A stretch of 64,000 nt of DNA from Micromonospora fulviviridis (GTDB lineage Bacteria; Actinomycetota; Actinomycetes; Mycobacteriales; Micromonosporaceae). How positions within the stretch are numbered: the first letter of the stretch is position 1; each line of letters starts with the position of its first letter. A program made the translations under genes and the position numbers. Location: NCBI RefSeq assembly GCF_014648395.1, contig NZ_BMRA01000009.1, forward strand, positions 269,265-333,264, written 5' to 3'. The notes under the pieces were generated by a model. It saw only the letters and a program-made list of their open reading frames with translations, was not told the DNA's origin and searched no databases. This document shows positions 57,540 to 64,000 of this stretch, piece by piece.

Positions 57540-57950
57540 TCAGAAGTCGAACAGCACGTCGGTGCCGCGGCGCAGCTCGCACCGGTTGTCGAAGGTCCGG
57601 GTGTACGCGACCGGCCGGTCCTGCCAGAAGCCCACCGCGCGGGCGGTGACCGGTGCGTACTCGCGGGTGCACGGGCCGGACCGCACGTCGAGCGCGTCGA
57701 GGTCCCCGTCGACGCGGGCGACGAGCCGGCACGCGGTCGCCGGGTCGGGGTGCAGCCCGCCGGCGGGACCGCAGGTCAGCACGGTGGCGCGCATGTCGTC
57801 GTCGCCGCCCTCGACGGTGAGCAGCAGCACCGAGGGGGTCTCCGGGCCGGGGCGGGGCGCCGCGCCGGCCGCCGCCGGTGCGGTCGTCGCGGCGAGGCCG
57901 CCGAGCGCGGCGGCCAGGGCCAGGGCGGCGGTACGTCGGGCGAAGGGCAT
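57540..57950 (-). CDS. Subtilisin-inhibitor-like (SSI) secreted protein
   Basis: A 136-residue secreted protein. MPFARRTAALALAAALGGLA begins a signal peptide (about 1-31). The mature part has SVLLLTVEGGDDDMRATVLT followed by the first Cys (LTCGP) and then TACRLVAR, GPCTREYAP and NRCEL. That is two disulfides in the SSI order, with the reactive-site loop expected near GPCTREY. The FW motif and the C-terminal LFDF also fit. It should inhibit secreted serine proteases. GGAAGG lies before the ATG at 57950. Confidence 0.85.
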   Translation of the reverse strand: MPFARRTAALALAAALGGLAATTAPAAAGAAPRPGPETPSVLLLTVEGGDDDMRATVLTCGPAGGLHPDPATACRLVARVDGDLDALDVRSGPCTREYAPVTARAVGFWQDRPVAYTRTFDNRCELRRGTDVLFDF

Positions 57951-58357
57951 GGGTCGTCCTTCCGTCGGGGCCCCGGGTCGGGGCCGGGTGTCGGCCCGGG
58001 CGTCGTGCGACCGGGCCGACGAGAACCCTAGGTGGACGGTGTGAACGCGAAGCGTCACGAAGTGTTACGCCCTTCGGCCTCCGCGGGCGATGGGTGTGAC
58101 ATCGGTGCCGGGAAATGTCCGATCGGTTGACAACCGGGATCGGGCCCTGCGGAAAGCCATTGCGGAACTGTCGAGCGAATGGCCGAACGGATGACAACCG
58201 AAGCCGGCCGTTATTGCGACGACGCTTTCCGTAAACCGTATCGTTGTCGATTCCTGACAACCGATCCGGCCGTTACCAGAACGATTCAAAGGGCTGTTCC
58301 CCAGCGGTTTACCGTCGAGTGGCAGGACGTTATTCGTCGCCGTCGGGAGGACTCCTC
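57951..58357. promoter_or_regulatory. Leader region of the ABC importer operon with three spaced repeats
   Basis: TGACAACCG occurs at 58128-58136, 58192-58200 and 58255-58263, 64 and 63 bases apart. The first is part of a perfect palindrome CGGTTGACAACCG (58124-58136). Copies two and three continue with GA, a few bases, then CCGGCCGTTA. TTGACA in the first copy is a consensus -35 but no good -10 follows. The region is AT-richer than its surroundings. A repressor or activator binding three sites on one helix face is inferred. Confidence 0.5.
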
Positions 58358-59389
58358 ATGAGCGACCTGTCCCACCCACCGTCGTTGACCGCACCCGGCG
58401 ACCCGGCCGCGCCGGACCCGGCCGTCAGCGCCACCGCCCCACCCGGCACCGGCGCTCGGGAGATCCTGGGCCGTTCACCCAACCAGCTCGCCTGGCTGCG
58501 TCTCAAGCGGGACCGGACGGCCCGGGTCAGCGCCGTGACACTGGCCGTCGCCGCCCTCGTGGCGCTCGGCGCGCCGCTGCTCGGCCGGCTCACCGGAATC
58601 GACCCCACCGACAAGTTCGTCGGCCGGCTCAACGATTTCGGAATGCCGATCGGCTACGCCGGCGGTATCAACGCCGACCACTGGCTCGGGCTCGAACCCG
58701 GCAGCGGCCGGGACATCCTGCTCCAGTTGGTGTACGGCCTGCGCACGTCATTGTTCATCGCCTTCGCCTCGGCCCTGCTGGCCTCGTTCATCGGGGTCGC
58801 GGTCGGCGTGCTGGCCGGCTGGGCGCGGGGCTGGCTGGACAGCGCGGTCAACTGGTTGATCGACCTCACCCTGGCGTTCCCGTTCCTCATTTTCGCCCTT
58901 GCCGTGATCCCGATCCTCCAGGACCGCTTCTACACCGAACGGGAGGCGCCGCCGCCGGCCTTCCGGGTCGCCCTGATCATCGCCACCTTCGGACTGTTCA
59001 GCTGGACCTACACCGCGCGGCTGGTCCGCGGCCAGGTGATCTCCCTGCGCGAGCGGGAGTTCGTCGAGGCCGCCCGGGCCGCCGGCGCCGGGACCGGGCA
59101 CCTGCTGTTCCGGCAACTGCTGCCGAACATCTGGGCGCCGATCCTGGTCACCGTCTCGCTCAACGTGCCGCAGTTCATCGCCATCGAGGCGGCGCTGGCC
59201 TTCGTCAACATCGGCGTCACCGAACCCACGCCCGACCTCGGCCGCATGATCTACAACAGCATCGGCTACGTCGCGAGCGACCCCTGGTACACCCTGTTCC
59301 CCGGGTTGACGATCTTCCTGCTGGTCCTGGCGTTCAACCTCTTCGGTGACGCGCTGCGCGACTCGCTGGATCCCCGGTCCACCCGGTAA
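58358..59389 (+). CDS. Peptide/nickel-type ABC permease, OppC/DppC type
   Basis: A 343-residue membrane protein with six spans. A long N-terminal tail (about 1-55) leads to span 1 (VSAVTLAVAALVALGAPLLG). The BPD domain has GSGRDILLQLVYGLRTSLFI (near 115) and the EAA loop EFVEAARAAGAGTGHLLFRQ near 250. The C-terminal VSLNVPQFIAIEAALAFVNI is typical. GGGAGG lies 7 bases before the ATG. It starts the operon although family operons usually begin with the binding protein. It pairs with the 61258-62247 product. Confidence 0.92.
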   Translation: MSDLSHPPSLTAPGDPAAPDPAVSATAPPGTGAREILGRSPNQLAWLRLKRDRTARVSAVTLAVAALVALGAPLLGRLTGIDPTDKFVGRLNDFGMPIGYAGGINADHWLGLEPGSGRDILLQLVYGLRTSLFIAFASALLASFIGVAVGVLAGWARGWLDSAVNWLIDLTLAFPFLIFALAVIPILQDRFYTEREAPPPAFRVALIIATFGLFSWTYTARLVRGQVISLREREFVEAARAAGAGTGHLLFRQLLPNIWAPILVTVSLNVPQFIAIEAALAFVNIGVTEPTPDLGRMIYNSIGYVASDPWYTLFPGLTIFLLVLAFNLFGDALRDSLDPRSTR

Positions 59390-59449
59390 CCCCACGGCCA
59401 TCGAAACGCCCGGCCGGCGGGGGCCGCCGGGCGGGAAGGGAGCACACCC

Positions 59450-61195
59450 GTGCGCGCACGAACCCGGACACTGACCGGTGTCCTCATCGCGGCGGCGCTC
59501 GTCGCCGCCGGTTGCAGCCCGACCACCGACGACGGAGGCGGTGGCGACGGCAAGGCCAAGACGCAGACCGGCTCCATCTCCTACGAGGCGGCCGACAACC
59601 AGGGGCCGGCGAAGGCGGTCGACGGCGCCAAGGCCGGCGGCACGCTCACCGTGATGCAGAACTCCGACTTCGAGCACCTCGACCCGGCCCGGAACTACGT
59701 CAACGTGCAGCAGGTCACCGGCGGGCTGCTCTACCGGGCGCTCAACGGCTACAAGGAGGACGGCAGCGGCAAGCTGCTGCTCGTCGGCGACCTCGCCACC
59801 AGTCCCGGCAAGGACGTCAACAACGACTGCAAGGTCTGGGAGTTCACCCTGCGCGACGGGGTGAAGTACGAGGACGGCTCGGCGGTGACCAGCAAGGACG
59901 TCGCGTACGGACTGGCCCGCTCGTTCGCCGCGAACCTCAACGAGGGGCCGCACTACATCCAGCAGTGGCTCTACCCGGGCGGCGCGTACAACGCCACCTA
60001 CCAGGGGCCGTACGACGGCGGCAAGGCGGTGCCGGACGGCGTCGAGACGCCCGACGACCGGACCATCCGGTTCACCTTCCCGCAGCCGCACTGCGACCTG
60101 CCGTACGCGGCCGCGCTGCCCACCACCGCCCCGGTGCCCGCCGGCAAGGACACCCGGGCCAACTACGACCTGCGGCCCTTCTCCTCCGGCCCCTACAAGG
60201 TGAAGTCCTACGAGCGGGACGTCGCGCTGGAGCTGGAGCGCAACCCCAACTGGGACCCGAAGACCGACCCGATCCGCAACGCCTACCCCGACCGCATCCG
60301 GGTCACCTTCGGGCTGGAGCAGGCGCAGATCGCCGAGCGGCTGGTCGCCGACGCCCCGGCCGACCAGGCCGCGCTGAGCTGGACCGACGTGCCGCCGGCG
60401 GTGCTGCCCCGGACCACCGCCGCCGGCGTCGTCGAGCGGGTGGTCAAGGGCCCGACCCAGTACACCTGGGTGCTGAGCATCAACACCCAGCGGGTCACCG
60501 ACCTGGCCATCCGCCGGGCGCTGAACTACGCCGTGGACAAGGACGCCGCGCTCAAGGCGCTCGGCGGGCAGGCCGCGGGCAACCCGGCCACGACGCTGAT
60601 GTCGCCGACCACCGCCGGCTGGCAGAAGTACGACGTGTTCAACGCCCCGGTCACCGGGGACAAGGCGAAGGTCACCGAGCTGCTGGCCGGGAAGAAGCCG
60701 AAGCTGGTGCTCGCCCACTCCAACACCGAGCTGCGCACCCAGCAGGCCGAGGCGATCCGGAAGAACCTCACCGACATGGGCTTCGACATCGTCATGAAGC
60801 CCATCGACAACACCAGCTACTACGACGAGATCGGCCGCAAGAACAACCCGTACGACCTCTACCTCAGCGGCTGGGGCTCGGACTGGCCGACCGGCTCCAC
60901 CATCATCCCGCCGGTCTACGACGGCCGGGAGATCGTCGACGAGGGCAACAACAACGTCTCGTACCTCAACGAGCCGTCGGTCAGCGCCGAGGTCGACCGG
61001 GTGCGTAACCTGCCCGCCGCCCAGCAGGACGCCGCCTGGATGGCCCTGGACGAGAAGATCATGCGGGAGTACGCCCCGGTCGTGCCCTGCTACTACGACG
61101 CCACCTACGAGCTGCACGGCTCGAAGGTCGGCAACGCGTTCCTCAGCGACGCCTTCGGCATCATCTCGCTCAACGGCATCCACGTGAAGCAGTGA
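59450..61195 (+). CDS. Peptide-type ABC solute-binding lipoprotein (SBP_bac_5)
   Basis: A 581-residue lipoprotein. The signal peptide ends LVAAGCS, so Cys22-23 is lipid-modified (lipobox VAAGC). GGTLTVMQNSDFEHLDPARN near residue 64 and VWEFTLRDGVKYEDGSAVTS near 130 are typical family 5 elements, followed by FSSGPYKVKSYERDVALELE. The ligand is probably a peptide, though opines, glycans or nickel complexes are possible. GTG at 59450 has GGGAAGGGAG upstream. A perfect 13-bp hairpin follows the stop codon. Confidence 0.93.
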   Translation: MRARTRTLTGVLIAAALVAAGCSPTTDDGGGGDGKAKTQTGSISYEAADNQGPAKAVDGAKAGGTLTVMQNSDFEHLDPARNYVNVQQVTGGLLYRALNGYKEDGSGKLLLVGDLATSPGKDVNNDCKVWEFTLRDGVKYEDGSAVTSKDVAYGLARSFAANLNEGPHYIQQWLYPGGAYNATYQGPYDGGKAVPDGVETPDDRTIRFTFPQPHCDLPYAAALPTTAPVPAGKDTRANYDLRPFSSGPYKVKSYERDVALELERNPNWDPKTDPIRNAYPDRIRVTFGLEQAQIAERLVADAPADQAALSWTDVPPAVLPRTTAAGVVERVVKGPTQYTWVLSINTQRVTDLAIRRALNYAVDKDAALKALGGQAAGNPATTLMSPTTAGWQKYDVFNAPVTGDKAKVTELLAGKKPKLVLAHSNTELRTQQAEAIRKNLTDMGFDIVMKPIDNTSYYDEIGRKNNPYDLYLSGWGSDWPTGSTIIPPVYDGREIVDEGNNNVSYLNEPSVSAEVDRVRNLPAAQQDAAWMALDEKIMREYAPVVPCYYDATYELHGSKVGNAFLSDAFGIISLNGIHVKQ

Positions 61196-61201
61196 CCGTC
61201 C

Positions 61202-61232
61202 GTGGGGGCGGTCCACGCCGGACCGCCCCCAC
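61202..61232 (+). promoter_or_regulatory. Intra-operon hairpin after the binding-protein gene
   Basis: GTGGGGGCGGTCC and its exact complement enclose a 5-base loop, 6 bases after the stop codon. It has the same position as the hairpin at 7989 in the other importer operon. Confidence 0.6.
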
Positions 61233-61257
61233 CCGTCCACCCGGGGGAGGTGCTCCC

Positions 61258-62247
61258 GTGCTCCGATTCGTCGTCCGGCGGCTGCTCGTCGCCGCGGTGA
61301 CCCTCGCCGTGATCAGCCTCGTCACCTTCGGTCTCTTCTTCGCGGTGCCGAGCAGCCCGGCCAAGGTGATGTGCGGCAAGAACTGCACCGCCGCGGACAT
61401 CGCCCAGGTCGAGCGGCGGCTCGGCATCGACCAGCCGCTGCCGCGCCAGTACACGGAATTCGTCAAGGGCGTCTTCGTCGGCCGCACGTACGGCGAGGGG
61501 GACTTCCGCCAGGACTGCCCGGCGCCCTGCCTGGGCTACTCGTTCCGCAACAACCAGCCGGTCACCAAGATCATCGCTCAGCGCGCTCCCGTGACCTTCA
61601 GCATCGTGCTCGGCGGCGCGGTGCTGTGGCTGACCCTGGGCATCTCGCTGGGCATGGTGTCGGCGTTGCGCCGGGGCACGGCCCTCGACCGGGCCGCCAT
61701 CGGGGTCACCCTGGCCGGCGCGTCCATGCAGGTCTACTTCTTCGGCCTGATCCTGCTCTACCTGCTGGTCTACTCCACCGGGTTGCTGCCGTTCCCCAGC
61801 TACACCCCGTTGACCGAGAACCCGGCCCGCTGGGCGGTGGGGCTGCTGCTGCCCTGGATGACGCTCGGCTTCCTCAACTCGGCGCTCTACGCCCGGCTGG
61901 CCCGGGCGCAGATGCTGGAGACCCTGTCGGAGGACTTCGTCCGTACCGCCCGGGCGAAGGGTCTCTCCGCCCGGCAGGTGCACACCCGGCACGCGCTGCG
62001 CGCCGCGGTCACGCCGATCGTCACCATCGCGGGCCTGGACATCGGCACCAGCCTCGGCGGCACCTTCATCACCGAGACCATCTTCGGCCTCCAGGGGCTG
62101 GGCAAGGCCACCGTGGAGGCGGTGCAGTTCCTCAATCTGCCGGTGGTCATGGCGACCGTGCTGCTGGCGGCGGTGTTCATCGTGGTCGCCAACATCGTGG
62201 TCGACGTGCTCTACGCGGTCATCGACCCGCGGGTCCGGCTGAGCTGA
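61258..62247 (+). CDS. Peptide/nickel-type ABC permease, OppB/DppB type
   Basis: A 329-residue permease with the usual first span (VVRRLLVAAVTLAVISLVTF) and a periplasmic loop that contains several Cys (VMCGKNCTAADIA and RQDCPAPCLGYSF). Those Cys are not standard in OppB and may form disulfides. The EAA loop is DFVRTARAKGLSARQVHTRH near 223, then LRAAVTPIVTIAGLDIG, and ETIFGLQGLGK follows. GTG at 61258 has GGGGGAGG 7 bases upstream. It forms the channel with the first gene. Confidence 0.92.
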   Translation: MLRFVVRRLLVAAVTLAVISLVTFGLFFAVPSSPAKVMCGKNCTAADIAQVERRLGIDQPLPRQYTEFVKGVFVGRTYGEGDFRQDCPAPCLGYSFRNNQPVTKIIAQRAPVTFSIVLGGAVLWLTLGISLGMVSALRRGTALDRAAIGVTLAGASMQVYFFGLILLYLLVYSTGLLPFPSYTPLTENPARWAVGLLLPWMTLGFLNSALYARLARAQMLETLSEDFVRTARAKGLSARQVHTRHALRAAVTPIVTIAGLDIGTSLGGTFITETIFGLQGLGKATVEAVQFLNLPVVMATVLLAAVFIVVANIVVDVLYAVIDPRVRLS

Positions 62248-62261
62248 CGGGAGGTATCGAC

Positions 62262-63326
62262 ATGGTGGAGCTTCCGGTGCCGCGTTCCGGCGAGGGGCCC
62301 TATCTCCAGGTCACGGACCTGCGGGTGCGGTTCGACACCGAGGACGGCGTGGTGAGGGCGGTCGACGGGGTCTCCTTCGCCGTCGAGCGTGGTCGGACCC
62401 TGGGGATCGTGGGGGAGTCGGGTTCGGGGAAGAGCGTGACGTCGCTGGCGATCCTGGGCCTGCACAACCCGAAGCGCGCGGCCATCTCGGGGGAGATCTC
62501 CGTGGGCGGCCGTCAGCTGGTCGGCATGCCGGAGGAGGAGGTGCGGCGGCTGCGGGGCCGGGACATGGCGATGATCTTCCAGGATCCGCTGTCCGCCTTG
62601 CACCCGTACTACACGGTCGGTAAGCAGATCGCCGAGGCATACCGCGTGCATCACCCGCGGGCCGGGAAGCGGGAGGCGCGCACTCGGGCCGTGGACATGC
62701 TGGGCCGGGTCGGCATCCCGCAGCCGGGGAAGCGGTTCGATCAGTATCCGCACGAGTTCTCCGGGGGTATGCGGCAGCGGGCGATGATCGCCATGGCCCT
62801 GGTGAACGACCCGGACCTGCTCATCGCCGACGAGCCGACCACCGCCCTGGATGTGACGGTGCAGGCGCAGATCCTGGACCTGCTCAGTGATCTGCAGGAG
62901 GAGTTCCGGTCGGCGATCATCCTGATCACCCACGACCTGGGCGTGGTGTCTCAGGTGGCTGATGACGTGCTCGTCATGTACGGGGGTCGGGCGGTGGAGC
63001 GCGGGAGTGTGGAGCAGGTGTTGCGGCGGCCGCAGCATCCGTACACGTGGGGGTTGTTGTCGAGTGTGCCGTCGTTGCACGGCGACGCCGACGCGGACCT
63101 GGTGCCCATCAAGGGCAACCCGCCGTCGTTGATCAACCTGCCGTCGGGTTGCGCGTTCCACCCCCGGTGCCGTTACGCCGGCCGCAACGGCGACCGCTCC
63201 CGCACCGAAGTGCCGGACCTCGTTCCGGCGACCGAGCGCGGGCACCTGGTCGCCTGTCACCTGCCGGAGGCCGCCCGCCAGCGCCTCTACCGCGACGAGA
63301 TCGCCCGGGTGGGGGTGGCCCGATGA
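62262..63326 (+). CDS. Peptide-type ABC ATPase, OppD/DppD type
   Basis: A 354-residue ATPase. Walker A is GESGSGKSV near residue 49, the Q-loop MIFQDPLSALHPYYT near 105, the signature EFSGGMRQRAMIAMALV near 165 and Walker B LLIADEPTTALD near 188. The C-terminal oligopeptide/dipeptide extension has CAFHPRCRYAG and further Cys (VACHLPE), which in relatives hold a 4Fe-4S cluster. GGGAGG precedes the ATG. ATGA overlap with the next ATPase gene. Confidence 0.94.
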   Translation: MVELPVPRSGEGPYLQVTDLRVRFDTEDGVVRAVDGVSFAVERGRTLGIVGESGSGKSVTSLAILGLHNPKRAAISGEISVGGRQLVGMPEEEVRRLRGRDMAMIFQDPLSALHPYYTVGKQIAEAYRVHHPRAGKREARTRAVDMLGRVGIPQPGKRFDQYPHEFSGGMRQRAMIAMALVNDPDLLIADEPTTALDVTVQAQILDLLSDLQEEFRSAIILITHDLGVVSQVADDVLVMYGGRAVERGSVEQVLRRPQHPYTWGLLSSVPSLHGDADADLVPIKGNPPSLINLPSGCAFHPRCRYAGRNGDRSRTEVPDLVPATERGHLVACHLPEAARQRLYRDEIARVGVAR

Positions 63327-64000
63327 CCGAACCGCTGCTCAAGGTCCGTGGCCTGGCCAAGCACTTCCCGGTGCGCGGCGGCTTCCGCGGCGGCGGCCTG
63401 GTGCGGGCCGTGGACGGTGTGGACTTCGATGTCCGCCCCGGCGAGACGCTGGGTCTGGTCGGTGAGTCCGGGTGTGGGAAGACCACCACGGGGCGGATGC
63501 TGGTGCGGCTGCTGGAGCCGACCGCCGGCACCATCGAGTTCGCCGGCCGGGACATCACCCACGCCCGGCGCGGTGCCCTGCGGCCGTTGCGGCAGGACCT
63601 GCAGATCATCTTCCAGGACCCCTACGCCTCGCTGAACCCCCGGCACACCGTCGGCCGGATCGTGGCCATGCCGCTACAGGTCAACGGCATCAACCCGCCC
63701 GGCGGCATCAAGAAACGCGTCCAGGAACTGCTGGAACTGGTCGGGTTGAACCCGGAGCACTACAACCGCTACCCGCACGAGTTCTCCGGCGGCCAACGCC
63801 AGCGCATCGGCATCGCCCGCGCCCTCGCCCTGCGCCCGAAGCTCATCGTCGCCGACGAACCCGTGAGCGCCCTCGACGTCTCCATCCAGGCCCAGGTCAT
63901 CAACCTGCTACGCGACCTGCAACGCGACCTCGACCTGGCGTTCGTGTTCATCGCCCACGACCTCGCCGTCGTGCGGCACTTCTGCCACCGCGTCGCCGTC
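63323..64000 (+). CDS. Peptide-type ABC ATPase, OppF/DppF type (partial)
   Basis: The first 226 codons are present; the gene continues past the window. LVGESGCGKTTTGRMLVRLL is Walker A (near 48), IIFQDPYASLNPRHTVG the Q-loop region, PHEFSGGQRQRIGIARALAL the signature (near 160) and LIVADEPVSALDVSIQAQVI Walker B. VFIAHDLAVV is the H-loop with His. It is the partner ATPase of the preceding gene and is coupled to it by ATGA. Confidence 0.94.
   Translation, partial: MTEPLLKVRGLAKHFPVRGGFRGGGLVRAVDGVDFDVRPGETLGLVGESGCGKTTTGRMLVRLLEPTAGTIEFAGRDITHARRGALRPLRQDLQIIFQDPYASLNPRHTVGRIVAMPLQVNGINPPGGIKKRVQELLELVGLNPEHYNRYPHEFSGGQRQRIGIARALALRPKLIVADEPVSALDVSIQAQVINLLRDLQRDLDLAFVFIAHDLAVVRHFCHRVAV

Noticed and set aside
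58179..58361. A 60-codon frame ending in ATGA with the oppC-type gene
   Set aside because: Third-position GC is only about half, unlike real genes here, and it contains the spaced repeats. It is more likely part of the leader.
1..64000. tRNA, rRNA, CRISPR, transposase or phage genes
   Set aside because: I looked through the intergenic spaces and protein families and saw none. A tRNA or covariance scan would settle it.

Overview
The window is about 73% GC and reads as a chromosomal segment of a filamentous actinomycete, most probably Micromonosporaceae (Micromonospora-like). The signs are very high third-position GC, many GTG starts, ATGA/GTGA gene overlaps, mycothiol-linked families (a maleylpyruvate isomerase-type protein and an Rv2466c-type protein), a sugar ABC importer without its own ATPase, a subtilisin-inhibitor-like protein, and repeated TANNNT boxes 6-10 bases before start codons, which is the leaderless-mRNA pattern. 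I found no rRNA, tRNA, CRISPR array or insertion sequence. The assignment is inference from gene content; no database was searched.

Layout. 0-3.1 kb: a truncated ribbon-helix-helix protein, a DUF4097 protein and a DrrAB-type ABC exporter. 3.2-5.6 kb: small housekeeping-type genes (DUF2267, mycothiol-dependent family, VOC, DUF4287). 5.8-14.4 kb: a hexonate utilisation locus with a FadR-type GntR regulator, a divergent binding protein and two permeases, a galactonate dehydratase, a KDPG-type aldolase, a PfkB kinase, a mannonate dehydratase and a gluconokinase. 14.4-22 kb: SEC-C protein, histone H1-like Lys/Ala-rich protein, coiled-coil protein, DsbA-like oxidoreductase, Tat-exported PhoX phosphatase, SGNH hydrolase, APH-fold kinase and CorA. 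22-23.3 kb: class F sortase and a probable wall or membrane-anchored partner. 23.6-28.2 kb: DUF6767, a NarL-type two-component pair, DUF6069, an ArsR-SRPBCC fusion with its own operator cluster, and a GAF-LuxR regulator. 28.3-31.6 kb: two overlapping AMP-forming acyl-CoA ligases. 31.6-39.9 kb: PncB, a flavin/PLP-oxidase-fold protein, an unknown protein, an MFS exporter, a Gfo/Idh/MocA oxidoreductase, an orphan lycopene cyclase, a decayed RibD_C/DHFR-family pseudogene and a serine hydrolase.

40.0-52.3 kb is the most unusual part: a six-gene minus-strand unit for export-side glycan and phosphate chemistry. It runs from a three-module GT2-GtrA-HPrK-like protein through a GT39 transferase, an anchored phospholipase C/acid-phosphatase-like phosphoesterase and a membrane GH99-like protein to a secreted beta-helix protein and a secreted metallophosphatase with Fn3 repeats. 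Genes 1-4 overlap at their ends. I infer that lipid-linked sugar is made and flipped by the first gene, transferred by the second and remodelled outside by the rest. This is the best candidate for an undescribed system.

53-58 kb holds RNase HI, a P450-ferredoxin pair, small acidic proteins, a Cys-rich pentapeptide-repeat protein, a membrane protein and an SSI-like inhibitor. 58.3-64 kb holds a peptide/nickel-type ABC importer in the order C-A-B-D-F, cut by the window end, behind a leader with three evenly spaced repeats.

Gene-poor stretches above 300 bases are 23254-23621, 52274-53082 and 57951-58357, each described below. Strong hairpins close several convergent pairs, and two more sit just after both solute-binding-protein genes inside their operons.
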